NCBI GenBank assembly: GCA_022592445.1
Contig: JABYQR010000065.1
Coordinates: 62,001-126,000 of the forward strand
Source: Cytidiella melzeri
Taxonomy: Eukaryota; Basidiomycota; Agaricomycetes; Polyporales; Irpicaceae
Direction: 5' to 3'
Length of the DNA: 64,000 bases
Shown one piece after another: positions 47,819 to 58,189 of this stretch (its first letter is position 1; each line of letters begins with the position of its first letter). The notes below the pieces were generated by a model. It saw only the letters and a program-made list of their open reading frames with translations, ran no database searches and was not told the DNA's origin. A program made the position numbers and the translations under genes.

Positions 47819-48796
47819 GCACTCGGAGTAAAGTCGTCCATGTCCACTGCGTACCATCCTCAGACAGATGGTAAAACCGAACGTATGAACCAAGAGATAG
47901 AACAGTATCTCCGAGTGTTCTGCTCCTTCAGACAGGATGACTGGGTGGATTGGTTACCAATTGCGGAGTTTGCGCTTAATAGCCGAGTACACTCATCCAC
48001 CGGGAAGGCTCCCTTCGAGCTGATTTATGGGTATCTACCGGAGTTCCATGGGCCTTTGAACCCAGTGTCAAATGTTCCCGCAGCAGACGAACGTCTTCAA
48101 GCGCTTCGAAAAGCCCAAGAAGATGCTAAAGCTGCGCTACAACTTACAGCAGAATGCATGAAACGGTTTTATGATCACGGAGTTGCAAAAGCTCCACAGT
48201 TTAAGGTTGGAGACAAAGTTTACGTGGAACGCAAAAAACATCCAAAGGAACAGCCGGTGGCAAAGCTAGCACCAAAACGAGATGGTCCCTATGAGATTTT
48301 AGAAAAGATTGGGCATTTGGATTACCGGGTTAAACTCACCATTCGAGACAAGCGTCACCCGGTGTTCCATGTGGATAGGTTGCGACCAGCCAAGACGGCA
48401 AGTTTGGTCCCTAACCGGGAATTTCCTGAACCCGAGCCGATTGTGGTTGACAAAGAAGAGGAGTACGAGGTAGAACAGATTCTTGATTCAAGAATCTTCG
48501 GGTGAAAGAAGGAGTTTCAGTACCGTGTGAAGTGGAAAGGATACCCAGAATCAGAAAATTCCTGGGAACCAGCAACCAACGTCACTCATGCCGATGAAGC
48601 TGTCAAAGTTTTCCACAGACGACACCCAGGAGCTCTACGACCAATCGCAGCATCTCTATTCTTGGCAATGAATTTCCGACCAATCAACAAAATTTTTGAG
48701 AAACTACCTTCAGAAACTCTACAACACGTATCCTTGTGGGAAGACGGTAGACTTAACTCCTGCCTTCCGGAGAAAAGGCCTTTAGGAGGGGGGTAA

Positions 48797-49233
48797 TGTC
48801 ACGAACAGGCACACTTTTTTTACTTTTCTTTTCCTTTTATTTTTCCTTATCTTATCTTATTGATGGCACATGGCTCCTGCATGTGATCAAGTACATGTGA
48901 CAGACTGGTCACATGATCATAGAAGGTGCTGGAACATTGCACCATAGCACACCATATGTTCCCACGGCAGTGTTAGGAGTACAGACCCGGTACCAGGGGT
49001 CCTTGTCTGAGATGTATATAAACCCACCTTGTAGCTCCCTAAAGACCTCAGATTCTACCTCCTGGTCTTTAGGTGATGTCCACCTTGTACTAGGTCTATC
49101 ACTGTACTAATATATCCTGGTCTTTAGCTCATTGTCAGCTGCTCCCTTGTCGTCGTCTCTCTCCCTTTCCTCATCATCATCACCCCTGTCGTCATTGTCC
49201 ACGCGAGTTCGCTCGTCGTTCCTCCCCCCCCGT
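48797..49233 (+). repeat. Gypsy-1 3' LT R (possibly clipped)
   Basis: Same repeat as 40890-41326, starting TGTCACGAACAGG after the polypurine tract. It carries an extra T-rich stretch near its start and lacks about 20 bp of the 'ggaacattg' repeat of the 5' copy. Similarity stops after the C8 run; the next about 25 bp lead into the copia-2 fragment. Confidence 0.82.
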
Positions 49234-49257
49234 CGTCACTTCCTCGCTCTTCATAGA

Positions 49258-50256
49258 GTTTGGTTGTGTTCTTGACAAAAGGCGCAGTGTCATGGGTCCC
49301 GAGGAAACAAAAGACTGTAGTGCTCTCTTCAATGGAAGCAGAGTACATGGCATTATGCGACACAGCGAGGCAGTGTGCTTGGATATGTACTATGCTTAAG
49401 GAGTTGGATATGTCACCAAAAGGTCCCACTATGATCTATTGCAACAACCACGGTGCCATCTTCTTCAAAAAGAATCCAAAGATTGAAGCTCGTTCAAAGC
49501 ACATTGACATTCGTTACCACTATGTTCGCGAGTTCATAAATGACGACAAAAAGGCAGAACTCTATGCCATCCCAACTGAAGACCAAGTTGCTGATATTAT
49601 GACCAAGTCATTGGCATTTCAGAAACAGTCTAAATTCAGTGGGAGTCTTGGACTAGTGAACTTTACTGCACCCTAACAAGATGCTGTCATTCAAAGTAGC
49701 TCAAAGCAAAATGATGTTGGCATCAAGTGGGAGTGTCAAAGCGAGATTGTATCACTGATTATTGGACATCAGATCTATGGACAATGTAGATTAGATATGT
49801 AGATAGATAAGATCAGATAGTACATAGCATGTGATTCCACCATCCTTATGGTCACACACGATGCGATACTTGCACCTTATGGCATCGTGTTCCAGTAGTT
49901 TCCATGGCTGAATAGCAGAAGTACCATGAGGCTTCTGCATGACTCATATTTCATATACCAAATGTATTGAGCTTACTAAAGGCTCAGTCAGCACCATTCA
50001 GTTATGTAGGATGCTCAGTCATCGCTTACATTCTCTATTCAGTAGTAATAGCAAGCAGGACTGTGCATTACCAGTCCTTACTCATAGGATTACCAATCCT
50101 TACCAATCATTACTCATATGACATTACTGTAGCATTAGTAATCTAGTTACAGACATGTATGTATACCGCTCCTAGAGAGCAGAGAAATGATAAGACACTT
50201 ACTCCCAGAGTTAGTTGACTCTCCAAGTCATCCCCTACACTTGTAACTTTCAAACA
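49258..50256 (+). mobile_element. Copia-2-type 3' fragment: RNase H end plus LTR
   Basis: The left part reads the last about 135 codons of copia-2 Pol on the plus strand (TKGAVSWVPRKQKTVVLSS, IYCNNHGAIFFKKNP, KHIDIRYHYVREF, DIMTKSLAFQKQ), ending in VNFTAP and a TAA at about 49674. A polypurine tract (aagtgggag) and a complete LTR 49734-50256 (523 bp, TGTCAAAGC to CAAACA) follow. Everything 5' of RNase H is missing. LTR elements rarely truncate at the 5' end during insertion, so deletion or recombination is more likely. Confidence 0.9.
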
Positions 50257-50257
50257 C

Positions 50258-50681
50258 GGTGTGTGGCAAGGAGAGCATGAGTGGCATCATGACTGTCGGG
50301 GTGGCTGTAGACATTGAGAAAGAAGCATTCCTCATGGCCGAAGGAGAGGGAGAAGCACAAGAGGTGGGGATGTGTTATATCATGGCGTGTGCGCGGGTTG
50401 GATCCAGCCCACCTGCAATTGACATAGCAGGCTACCCGAGCCTGTCGGATGTCGGTGACTTTGAGGAGAAGCCAGTCCGCAGATTGCACTTGCAGCCCAA
50501 GGTATTTGTTGCCCTGGGGATTGGTGGAGGAAGGGCTTCATTTCAGAACCAAGTACAAACGTTCTTGGATAAAAATGGCATCAGCTAGAATGAAATGCTG
50601 CAGCACCGCTGCGGTGTTATTAGCCGTATGATTTGCATGAAAGGAAATTATCCTAAATGTATTCTGTGTCTCTGCGGTCAT
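50258..50681 (-). pseudogene. LINE ORF2 fragment, endonuclease N-terminus
   Basis: Starts with an ATG at 50681 one short gap after ORF1 (same frame). It reads TFRIISFHANHTANNTAAVLQ, ADAIFIQERLY, QVQSADWLLLKV, RQARVACYVNCRW and CFSLSFGHEECFFLNVY, the usual N-terminus of the apurinic-type endonuclease of Tad-like LINEs. It has one internal TGA (50538-50540) and is cut at 50257 by the end of the copia LTR. Reverse transcriptase is absent from the window. Confidence 0.7.
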
Positions 50682-50696
50682 TGTGGGGATGCTATG

Positions 50697-52520
50697 TCAT
50701 TCTACCCAGGCTAGGGCCTTGTCACCCATGCCAATGTGGGTGGTTCGCCTGGTCTGTGGAACCTGGCGGAGGTCAGTGTGTGGTGCTTGGCAGGCTGTTT
50801 GATTAGCTGGTTGGTGGCTCTGAACCCACTCGTGATTGCGGCGGTGCTGGAAGAAGGAGCAGTCAGCAGAATCAGCTCAGTGATGCTCACCGCAGTTGAA
50901 GCACTTAGTGGGCGCAAGGGGCGCCAAGTGCTCATGGTTGCACTCGTTGTGAGGCTGTGTGCACACTGAGCATCTCACAACCTGTGAGCGGCAGATGTCA
51001 GCAGGATGACCCCATCGCTGGCAAATTGCACAGCGCGGAGTTGCTGGTCAGAAGTTTTGCGCCTGAATGGCCCGACAAGTAGCCCCATTCAGATAAACCA
51101 CTTGGCACAATATCTGCCGCATGTAGCGAGAGGTGGAGCTATCGTAAAAGTTAGCAAAGACGTTTCCAAAGGATGACCCTTTGGTGACGTGGGGATTACC
51201 AATGATAGCGACTCCCTCCCATGCATATTGGCTCAAGAGGGCATGTTTAATCTGTCGAATAGACTCATCAGATGATGCACCAGCTGGATCTGAAAAGGGA
51301 ATGCAACAGTAGAGCACACCGTTGCAGAAGTGGAACTTGGAGCATATCGGAGTGGCTTCACTCAAGCCCCTGCATGCTCTCCAAAATGATTCGATGACTG
51401 CCTCCGTTCCTTCACAGGGCAAAGCATGGATTTGTAGTTGTAGAGTATTGTTGATCCACCGTACAAAGAGAACACCTGGAGCATTGTGAGGAAGTTGTCC
51501 TGTCATCTTGGCCTCCTCATAGACAAGAGAGAATGCGCTGAGAAGCTGTTGGTCGTCAGGTATCTCAGAGACGTTAACTGTACCACCCGACGGTTTAACC
51601 GTGATGACTTTTGACGTGTTGTGTGGGGTGTGCTGCGGCACAGCCCGATTGCTGGGAGGGGCAGGCACCAGCTTGGTGGCCATAGTGAGTGCCGCCTCTG
51701 CTGGAGCATCCGGCATGGCGGAAGCGAGGGTGGAGGAGATGTTGAGAAGAGTGTTGGCTGGTCAAGCTTTGGCCACTTGGGCGTATGAGGGAGCCGGGCG
51801 GTTAGCCATGGGAATGGGAGGAGGCCTCTGGGCAGAGGTGAAAGGGAGCGTGGTTTGAACAGTGTAGTGTGTTGGTACACCTCCTGCTCGGAAAGGACGT
51901 TGAGTGGTGCCTAGCGCATGTGCAGGGTGCACTGTCTGCGGAGTGTGTTGGGAAAGAGTGGTGGTGAGGGGAGCAACCGCAGTTGGGGAATTGCGAGGAG
52001 ACGGAGAGGCAACGGAGCATTGGATGGAGAGTTTGTTGTTGACAGTGTTATTCCACTGGTTGACAAGGCTTTGCAGGTTGTTGAAGATGGGGAGGATGGT
52101 GTTTTCAAAGGCCTTAGGCTGCCTTGCGAGGTCCCGGATGCGGTGCATGACCATCGGCTCGGTCAAGAAGGCTGCAAGAGTGGAGAGGGTGATGGCGAAT
52201 GCTGGGAGAGACTCGCTGATCTGACTCTCACTTTTGTACAGTAGGAAGGTGTTGTAGGGTGCCTCAGGGGAGACATCATCCCCCCACAGGTCTGCGTCTT
52301 CTTCGATAGTGGTTGGCCCAGACTGATCTGGTTGAGGAGGCTGGGAGGCATAGCTGGCTGGAGGTATGTGAGGAGGGTTATAAAATGAGACAGAGGTCAC
52401 TCCAGGGGCTACCGGCTGATTAAACTCAGCTGGATGGTCCACAGGCGGCTGGGTAAGGTATTTGAGCAATTGTTGAGACAGGGGTAAGGTCATGTCTGCG
52501 TCTGGTAGAGCGCCAGACAT
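50697..52520 (-). pseudogene. LINE ORF1, Gag-like protein with zinc knuckles
   Basis: Single frame of about 607 codons from ATG 52520 (MSGALPDADMTLPLSQQ) to a TGA at 50697. Three internal TGA codons (51762, 51048, 50877), no frameshifts. The N-terminal part is proline-rich with a helical segment; the middle folds like an RRM-type ORF1 domain (NNTLQLQIHALPCEGTEAVI). The C-terminus has three cysteine-histidine knuckles (CAICQRWGHPADIC, CSVCTQPHNEC, CFNCGEHH, the last split by a stop). This fits ORF1 of Tad1-clade LINEs, an RNA-binding particle protein. All internal stops can be explained as CGA to TGA. Confidence 0.75.
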
Positions 52521-53347
52521 GATGTATTAAAAGGGGTCCAAGACTTAACGGAGTAAGCTAATAATGTGAGACTTAAGGAATAGAGGTATGTTTAGGGTAA
52601 TATAAGAGGAACACAAGCAATTAAGGGGAAGGGGAGGGGAATGGTGGCGAGGAGAGCGTTATGCTTAAGCATGGGAATTTTCCTGGTGCTGGTACAGGTT
52701 CAAGAAGCGTCGCCAATAGGGTCGCTCAGAGTTGGTGCAGCGCCGCTGCTCGCAGTCCACAGCTCCGGTGTCTATCACCCCAAAGAGGAAGGTGATGTAA
52801 GCAGTCACAGTCTGTCACAAATGTGCTTGCAATTGTTGTGGGATTTTTTGCTTGTGCTCAAGTAGCTTACATAGATCAGCCTTCAGAATAAAGAAACATT
52901 TCATAGTTATGAACCACATCAAGAAACACGAGGTTTAAGTAATAAGAAAGCTAGACTGTTACATCTTCGTGACTACCAATTATGTAGTCGACTTATAAAT
53001 AATCCCCCGCCAATAAGGAAATAAGTCGCTGTGGAAATAAGTCGAATTAAGCGCTGGATTATTCCATAATGCGACTACATAACGCGCAACCGATCAGGCC
53101 CTAATGCGACAAGCGCCCCTCATGATCACCCGCAGTGCGCACTGATGGTTCTCGTTGCTTTTACTGGCACCAACTTTACACTGGCCAGTGAGTACCCGTA
53201 GCCACTGACCACGACCACCTACCAAATTACACCAACTGGTGATTACCCGTGGCCACTGACCACGACCATCAACTGGATAACACCTTCAAGTCAGAATAGT
53301 GTGTCACATTGAAACTCTGCTTGAACGTGAAGTATCCCATATCAGCC
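52521..53347. other. Intergenic region with a MITE-like element and a short direct repeat
   Basis: Upstream side of the anion transporter gene and the outer end of the LINE. Contents: possible LINE 5' UTR to about 52900, the inverted-repeat element at 52980-53082, and a direct repeat of about 36 bp (acccgtagccactgaccacg and acccgtggccactgaccacg cores, 53184-53219 and 53235-53270). No gene. Confidence 0.5.
52980..53082. mobile_element. MITE-like inverted-repeat element
   Basis: About 103 bp with terminal inverted repeats of about 26 bp: TTATGTAGTCG-x-TTATAAATAATCC on the left, and on the right the complement of TTATGTAGTCG-x-ATTATGGAATAATCC. If the element starts at TGTAGTCG, a TA dinucleotide flanks each end, as in Tc1/mariner-type MITEs. 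The centre holds a doubled gaaataagtcg. Only one copy in the window, so mobility is inferred. Confidence 0.5.
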
Positions 53348-55465
53348 ATGATTGCGTCTTGGCAGAGCATACTGGCCCTCATCGTTTTCTTTCTCACCAG
53401 TGCGAAGTCTCTTTTGTCAGACTCTGGGCAAACAGCTAACAGATACGCTCCTCTCCAGATATTGTTGGGGTGCTACCATTCACAATAATGATTCCTGTTT
53501 CAACTCCCATAATCAACGCCTTTGCAGCAAAGACCGCCGTGTTCTTGCGGGTGTGTCTTCCGTCAGGCTCTTGCTGCAAAGATCATCCCGGAATCATAAC
53601 GCAAGCGAGTCGTGAAGGAGAAAAACGTCCTGCGGTGATTTGGCGGAAAATAACTGTCGGCTTTCAGACTGCTCCTCTAGCAGCGGTATTGCTGCTTCTT
53701 GCCACCGGCGTCCTCCATGTAAAGGAAATACGGGAAGGAATTGTGGGCACCAGTGGCGTCGAGCCTTTGGATATCATGGCCCTCTTCATGTCTCTGGTAG
53801 GTGACGTTAACACGTACACTTGTAACTGTCATAAGTTAAGCTCTCGTTAGGCATATATGGCGATTTCCTTGGATACTACAGGTTTGTTCCGCTTCCTTGC
53901 GTTTTGGGTAGTGCGCAAAGGCGGTTCTTCTGGGCGGAGCTTGTATCTGTATCTTTACGGCTTCTTTTTCACTGCGGGGATATTCGTCGGAAACGTGAGT
54001 GATGAAACCATGTTCGTCGCTGAGTATCTTTCTAACTTCCATCCTAGGATCCTGTCGTTCTATTTGGTACTCCGTTCTTGGCGTACTTTTCGAGAGCATC
54101 TGGGTGGGTCCGTAACTATTGTACATCAACATATTTTATTGATTTATACATATCTTATCAAGCGTCATACCGCCTACAGCATGGATTTTTGCTCAATTCG
54201 TAGTTGCAAACACAGGTGATCCTGGCTAAGCTACCAATGTTGCATGGCATCTGCTGACTCTCTCACCCCAGCTGCAGCAGTCCTTCCGTCAGCAAACCTC
54301 ACAAATCTCGTGCTCACAGGGGCATTCTCGATCTCATTCATTTCGTACGCGGCTCACGCCATCCTTCCTACACTTGCCGTGGGTGTCGCCATATACCCCC
54401 TGCTTGCGTTTATTGTCTTCAAGTCACCAAAGTACATTCCGCGCCAAATTAACGTGCTCGAGCTGCAGCATCCGCGGTCGGAAACAGGGTCACTATCGAG
54501 CAGTCAATCACCTGATGCATTGACTGACAAGAAAGGGGCGATCCTCGGCTCAGTCTTGCTTGGAGTTACGCTGGCGGCCCTTGTAGGGACCTCTCCATTG
54601 AAAGTTCCTGTGTGGATGGTGACAGTCCCACCCGCTTTGCTTATGGTGGCAAGGGATATCTGGCATGACAGGCATCTGTGGGGAGGGAACTTTAGTCCGT
54701 CTGCTCGGTCAGAGCCAGCGGCATCCATTCCTATGCAAGTCATCTCCACCACTGGATGCTGTAAGACCGACGAAACGCCTGAAGTGCAACCTATTGAAGG
54801 TGAATCTGAAGAGAGAGAATTATACACGCTCGACTCGTTTTACCAGAATATTAGAGGGCGTACGTTGCCAACGCTGTTTGGCATTCTTCCTCGCCTGCCC
54901 ATTTCTCTCGTACTCTTCGCCTTTTGTATGTTTATCCTTGTTCAGGCTTTGACGACATGGGGCTGGGTAGAGGTCTTTGCGGCGTGGTGGTCTGCATGGA
55001 TCATACTTTGCGAAAGGGCTGGCACAGAATTTGCTATCGCCGGCGTGATTTACGGTATGCTCGTCGTGAGCACCTTCTTGTGCAATGTACGTGCTTCTCA
55101 TCCTTCAATGCTTTACCCTGAGTCCTGAGCTCATGAATATTTTCTCTCAGATCTGTGGAACCAACATCGGGACCACCATCCTCCTTGCTCGCGTGTTACA
55201 ATCCTGGCTCTCCAGTACGACCTCCGTCGACCCCAAAATCAGACTTGGCTCGATATACGCCCTCGCTCTCGGGAGCAATTTTGGCGCATACACTTTCTCC
55301 TTCTCAGCCTCACTCGCTGGGCTGCTCTGGCGTGATATTCTGAGGCAGAAGGGGATTGTGGTGTCTCAGCGGCAGTTCGCGTGGTTTAATCTACCGACGA
55401 TTGCTTTGGCTGTACTGACCTCTGGAGCTGCTCTCATTGCCGAGGTACATGTCACGTCGCGATGA
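53348..55465 (+). CDS. ArsB/CitT-type anion transporter
   Basis: Seven exons: 53348-53399, 53459-53796, 53851-53994, 54048-54103, 54163-54215, 54272-55086, 55151-55465; 590 aa. Many hydrophobic segments (about ten to eleven): MIASWQSILALIVFFLT, AAVLLLLATGVLHVKEIREG, DIMALFMSLAYMAISLDTTG, LYLYLYGFFFTAGIFVGNDP, PTAWIFAQFVVANTAAAV, SANLTNLVLTGAF, and a C-terminal block ICGTNIGTTILLARVLQ. The SANLTN and NIGTT hairpins, each after an 'AxxxANTA/CG' turn, are the paired substrate loops of the ion-transporter superfamily (ArsB, NhaD, CitT). Substrate (arsenite, dicarboxylate or sodium-coupled anion) cannot be told from sequence. The first two exon joints are the least certain. Confidence 0.8.
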
Positions 55466-55587
55466 CTCTAGTTGTTCTCGAGACAGCTTAGAGACGAAGC
55501 ATGTATTGCAAGTTCATAGAGGCAATTCACAGTAACAGTGGGCAAGCTGACGCTCATGAGTTTATGACAGAACAGTGTAGATTCAAC

Positions 55588-55650
55588 CGCTGTTTAGCTG
55601 AGTCGGTAGAGCGCGTCAGTAGTAACGACGAGGTCACTCGAGTCGTTTTA
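55588..55650 (+). pseudogene. tRNA-Thr(AGU) relic
   Basis: The A box TAGCTGAGTCGGTAGAGC (55595-55612) matches the D arm of fungal tRNAs. An anticodon arm follows with loop GTAGTAA (anticodon AGT, U33, A37) and variable loop AGGTC. The T arm is damaged (the usual GGTTCGA reads tcgag after ACT), the anticodon stem has an A-C mismatch, and no 3' acceptor strand pairs with the 5' end. Judged a decayed tRNA-Thr gene. Confidence 0.45.
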
Positions 55651-55875
55651 TGGGAGTATACGGTTCGGAAGGGGTGAAGATGAAAGTAAAATAGTGGCAT
55701 TGCAAGACTGTCACGACGCGTGTGTGACGGGACGCGTCGGCGAGTGACGTCCGTGACAGTGCGATGATGATTACTTACCACGAGATGGTTATTGGAGGCT
55801 TTGACTTTCTCTCCCACACGTCCACAGCCGCAGTAAGACGGGCAGGGACTTGAACCTCTGCCACCACCGCTTACG

Positions 55876-58189
55876 ATGGTGCAACTCAATATCATATCCA
55901 CGTTGCTACTTAGTGCATTGCTGGTACAAACGACTTTCGCCGCCGCACCTGTGGACTACGACTGGCGTGTCTTGGGCGCACAAGGCATCAATTTCTGGAA
56001 GTTGGACAAGTCTGCGGCTGCATCGTCTCGTATTGCATCTGGCGCACATGACTCTCAGCAGGTCCCGCTCAACACACGACCTTACCCAGAGTTCTCCGCT
56101 CACTGGTTCTCACAACCGTTGGATCACTTCTCCAAGTCATCTGAGACCTTCGGACAGCGATATTGGATAAATACTCGTCATTACAAGCCACGACCTGGTG
56201 CTCCTGTTATAGTGATTGACGGAGGAGAAACGAGCGGCGAGGATCGCTTGCCGTTCCTTGATACTGGTATTGCGGACATTGTGGCGAAAGCGACGGGCGG
56301 AATAGGTGTTGTATTGGAACACAGGTGCGTGAGATACGATTGAGGATTTGACATGGTCCTGACATCATGGCAGATACTATGGTGCGTACCGTAGGCCTAC
56401 TCCAGTACGAACGCACTGACCTGGCTGTAAAGGTGATTCTATTGGCGTCCAAAATTTGACAACGGATTCATTGAGGTACGGCTTTCGTGTCTTATATTTG
56501 TCCTATTGCACAAAGAATCTATCGCAGGTTCCTCAATAATGACCAGTCTGCCGCTGATTCGGCAAACTTCATGGCTCACGTGGAGTTCTCAGGCATAAAG
56601 GAAAACATGACGGCTTTGAACACGCCGTGGATATACTACGGAGTAGGTTGGTCAGGCTGATATATTGTGCAAGTCACTCAACATCGGTGCAGGGATCTTA
56701 CGCAGGTGCACGCGCAGCTCATATGAAAGTACTGTACCCAGAGCTCGTATTCGGTGCAATAGCCTCTAGTGGTAAGATGTAATCGTTAAGCCGACGAAAA
56801 CTTTGATGAACCAGCAGTATAGCCGTTACCCATGCTGCTATGGAAAACTGGGAGTACATGGAAATCATCAGACAGGCTGCCGATCCCAAATGCTCGGCGC
56901 ATCTGGAAAACGCTGTTGGCACCATTGATGGTATTCTCGCGCAGGAAGGTCCGATTGGCATAGTCATGAAAAATCGCTTGAAGGGTTTATTTGGAGTTGC
57001 GGAACTCGAACACGACGAGGACTTCGTGTCCTTACTCACGGTCAGAAGGACTTTTGCCAATCACTTGCTTGCTACTGAAAACCATCAATTTTAGTCCCCC
57101 CTCAGTGCATGGCAGGGCAAGAATTGGGACCCTGCTGTGGGGAGTACCAAGTTTGAAGAGTTCTGCGAGGCATTGAACAAGTCTATCTTCAGCCACCCCG
57201 AGATCATGGCTGCGATGAACGAGACGGTTATGTATGATCATGAAACGCGCATGGTCTCCTTCTCGGATGGATTGAGCCTTGACCTTGCCATAATAAATTA
57301 CGCGAAATACGTGCGCGAGGTGAGAATATCGTCGCCATGTTTTACTGAACTGTTCGAATTGATTTGTACAGAAATATGTTTCCAGATGTCCGGTGGACGA
57401 GGGCGTGACCATTGAGCAGGTACAGACACATCATTCTCTTTCCAGAACTTTACTCTAAGGGCAGTGCTCAGTGCTTCGGCACATTTGATGATACTGCATA
57501 CAGCGGGACCTCTCTGGATGACACTTGGCGGCTGTGGCTTTTCCAAGTATGCACCGAATGGGCTTACTTTTTCGTACGTCATGCAGGACTCCATTAACCG
57601 CCTTATATAGAACTGAGGATCACGATAGGACGCTCCTCCTCCTGGCCTACCAAGAATCGTGTCTAGCTTGTTGACGCTCGAGTATGCGTCTATGACCTGT
57701 CGCCAGGCGAGCGGTGCTTTTCATGACCTGAAGGTCCCTGCTGACTATTACTTGCCAGGCGTTCCCTCCTGGAAAGTACTTTACTGTACCTCCAATGCCG
57801 AATATCACTGTTGTAAATTCACTAGGCGATTTTGATATTGCTGCAGACAGGCTTGCCTTCATTGATGGCGAGGGTAAATCGCTTCAACTCCTTTTGCCTC
57901 TCTTTTCACTGACGCTCACCCAGTGGACCCGTGGAGACCATGCACCCCGCATAGCGACTACGCCAAAGACCGTCCGGACACAATCGCTCGACCTTTCAAG
58001 GTCATCCCTGGTACGCTTCACAACAGATGCGCTGAACGTTAGTGTGACCTACATTTCTCAGGTGGTGTGCATCATTGGGACGAGAATGGCTTGAGGCGCA
58101 GGCAAGACGAGCCTCCTGAAATCCAGAAGATCCATGCCGAGATTGTAGAGTTTGTTGTGGAGTGGTTGAAGGACTGGAAGTCTGAGTAG
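55876..58189 (+). CDS. Secreted S28-family serine carboxypeptidase
   Basis: Thirteen exons: 55876-56324, 56374-56381 (8 nt), 56433-56475, 56528-56642, 56693-56771, 56823-57040, 57095-57319, 57372-57419, 57472-57573, 57629-57706, 57759-57873, 57924-58010, 58062-58189; 564 aa. Signal peptide MVQLNIISTLLLSALLVQTTFA, listed here as residues 1-22 with a hydrophobic core. S28 landmarks: FSQPLDHFS, YWINTRHY, VIVIDGGE, the nucleophile in GGSYAGARAAH (Ser207), Asp495 in EVDPWRPCT, and His526/527 in GVHHWDENG. The family removes residues C-terminal to proline (prolyl carboxypeptidase/DPP2-like) outside the cell or in vacuoles. The intron 57707-57758 seems to use a GC donor. The start overlaps a tRNA B-box-like sequence on the other strand, probably by chance. 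Confidence 0.88.

Larger units (their letters stand above)
43430..48796 (+). pseudogene. Gypsy-1 pol: protease, reverse transcriptase, RNase H, integrase, chromodomain
   Basis: One frame interrupted by stops and insertions. Protease 43500-43850: the active-site triplet region reads INS-stop-AS (TGA at 43532), then VREHRIRTQKLKQPIP and DVIIGIDWLRYHNP. Reverse transcriptase 44200-45100: ENLEKGYIQPLKSPMASPFF, DYRKLNE, catalytic YLDDILIYS. RNase H: TDTSGYAMGGVLEQQA, then after the solo LTR EDGTWHPVAYRSEGM. Integrase: zinc finger (HHDLPAAGHPG, CDTCQRTK), TTDFIVKLP, MISDRGS, YHPQTDGKTERMNQ. Chromodomain: FQYRVKWKGYPESENSWEP, for targeting to methylated H3K9 chromatin. Further TGA codons at 44390, 46140, 47043 and 48503, each explainable as CGA to TGA. 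Inactive. Confidence 0.9.
40890..49233 (+). mobile_element. Gypsy-1: Ty3/gypsy chromovirus, degenerate, with two nested solo LTRs
   Basis: Plus-strand element: 5' LTR 40890-41326, upstream frame, gag, protease, reverse transcriptase, RNase H, integrase, C-terminal chromodomain, polypurine tract (aggagggggg at 48784-48793), 3' LTR from 48797. The order reverse transcriptase before integrase and the chromodomain define a chromovirus. It is broken by a frameshift in gag, several stop codons, and two solo LTR insertions in pol (45275-46056 and 47131-47818), each with a perfect 5-bp target duplication. The 3' LTR runs directly into a copia-2 fragment. No target duplication was found for the whole element. 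Confidence 0.92.

Noticed and set aside
55825..55920. Possible minus-strand tRNA with B box GGTTCAAGTCC and a partly pairing acceptor, overlapping the peptidase start
   Set aside because: The T stem does not pair with a 7-nt loop, the anticodon arm cannot be formed, and the A box is weak; the sequence is explained as the 5' end of the peptidase gene.
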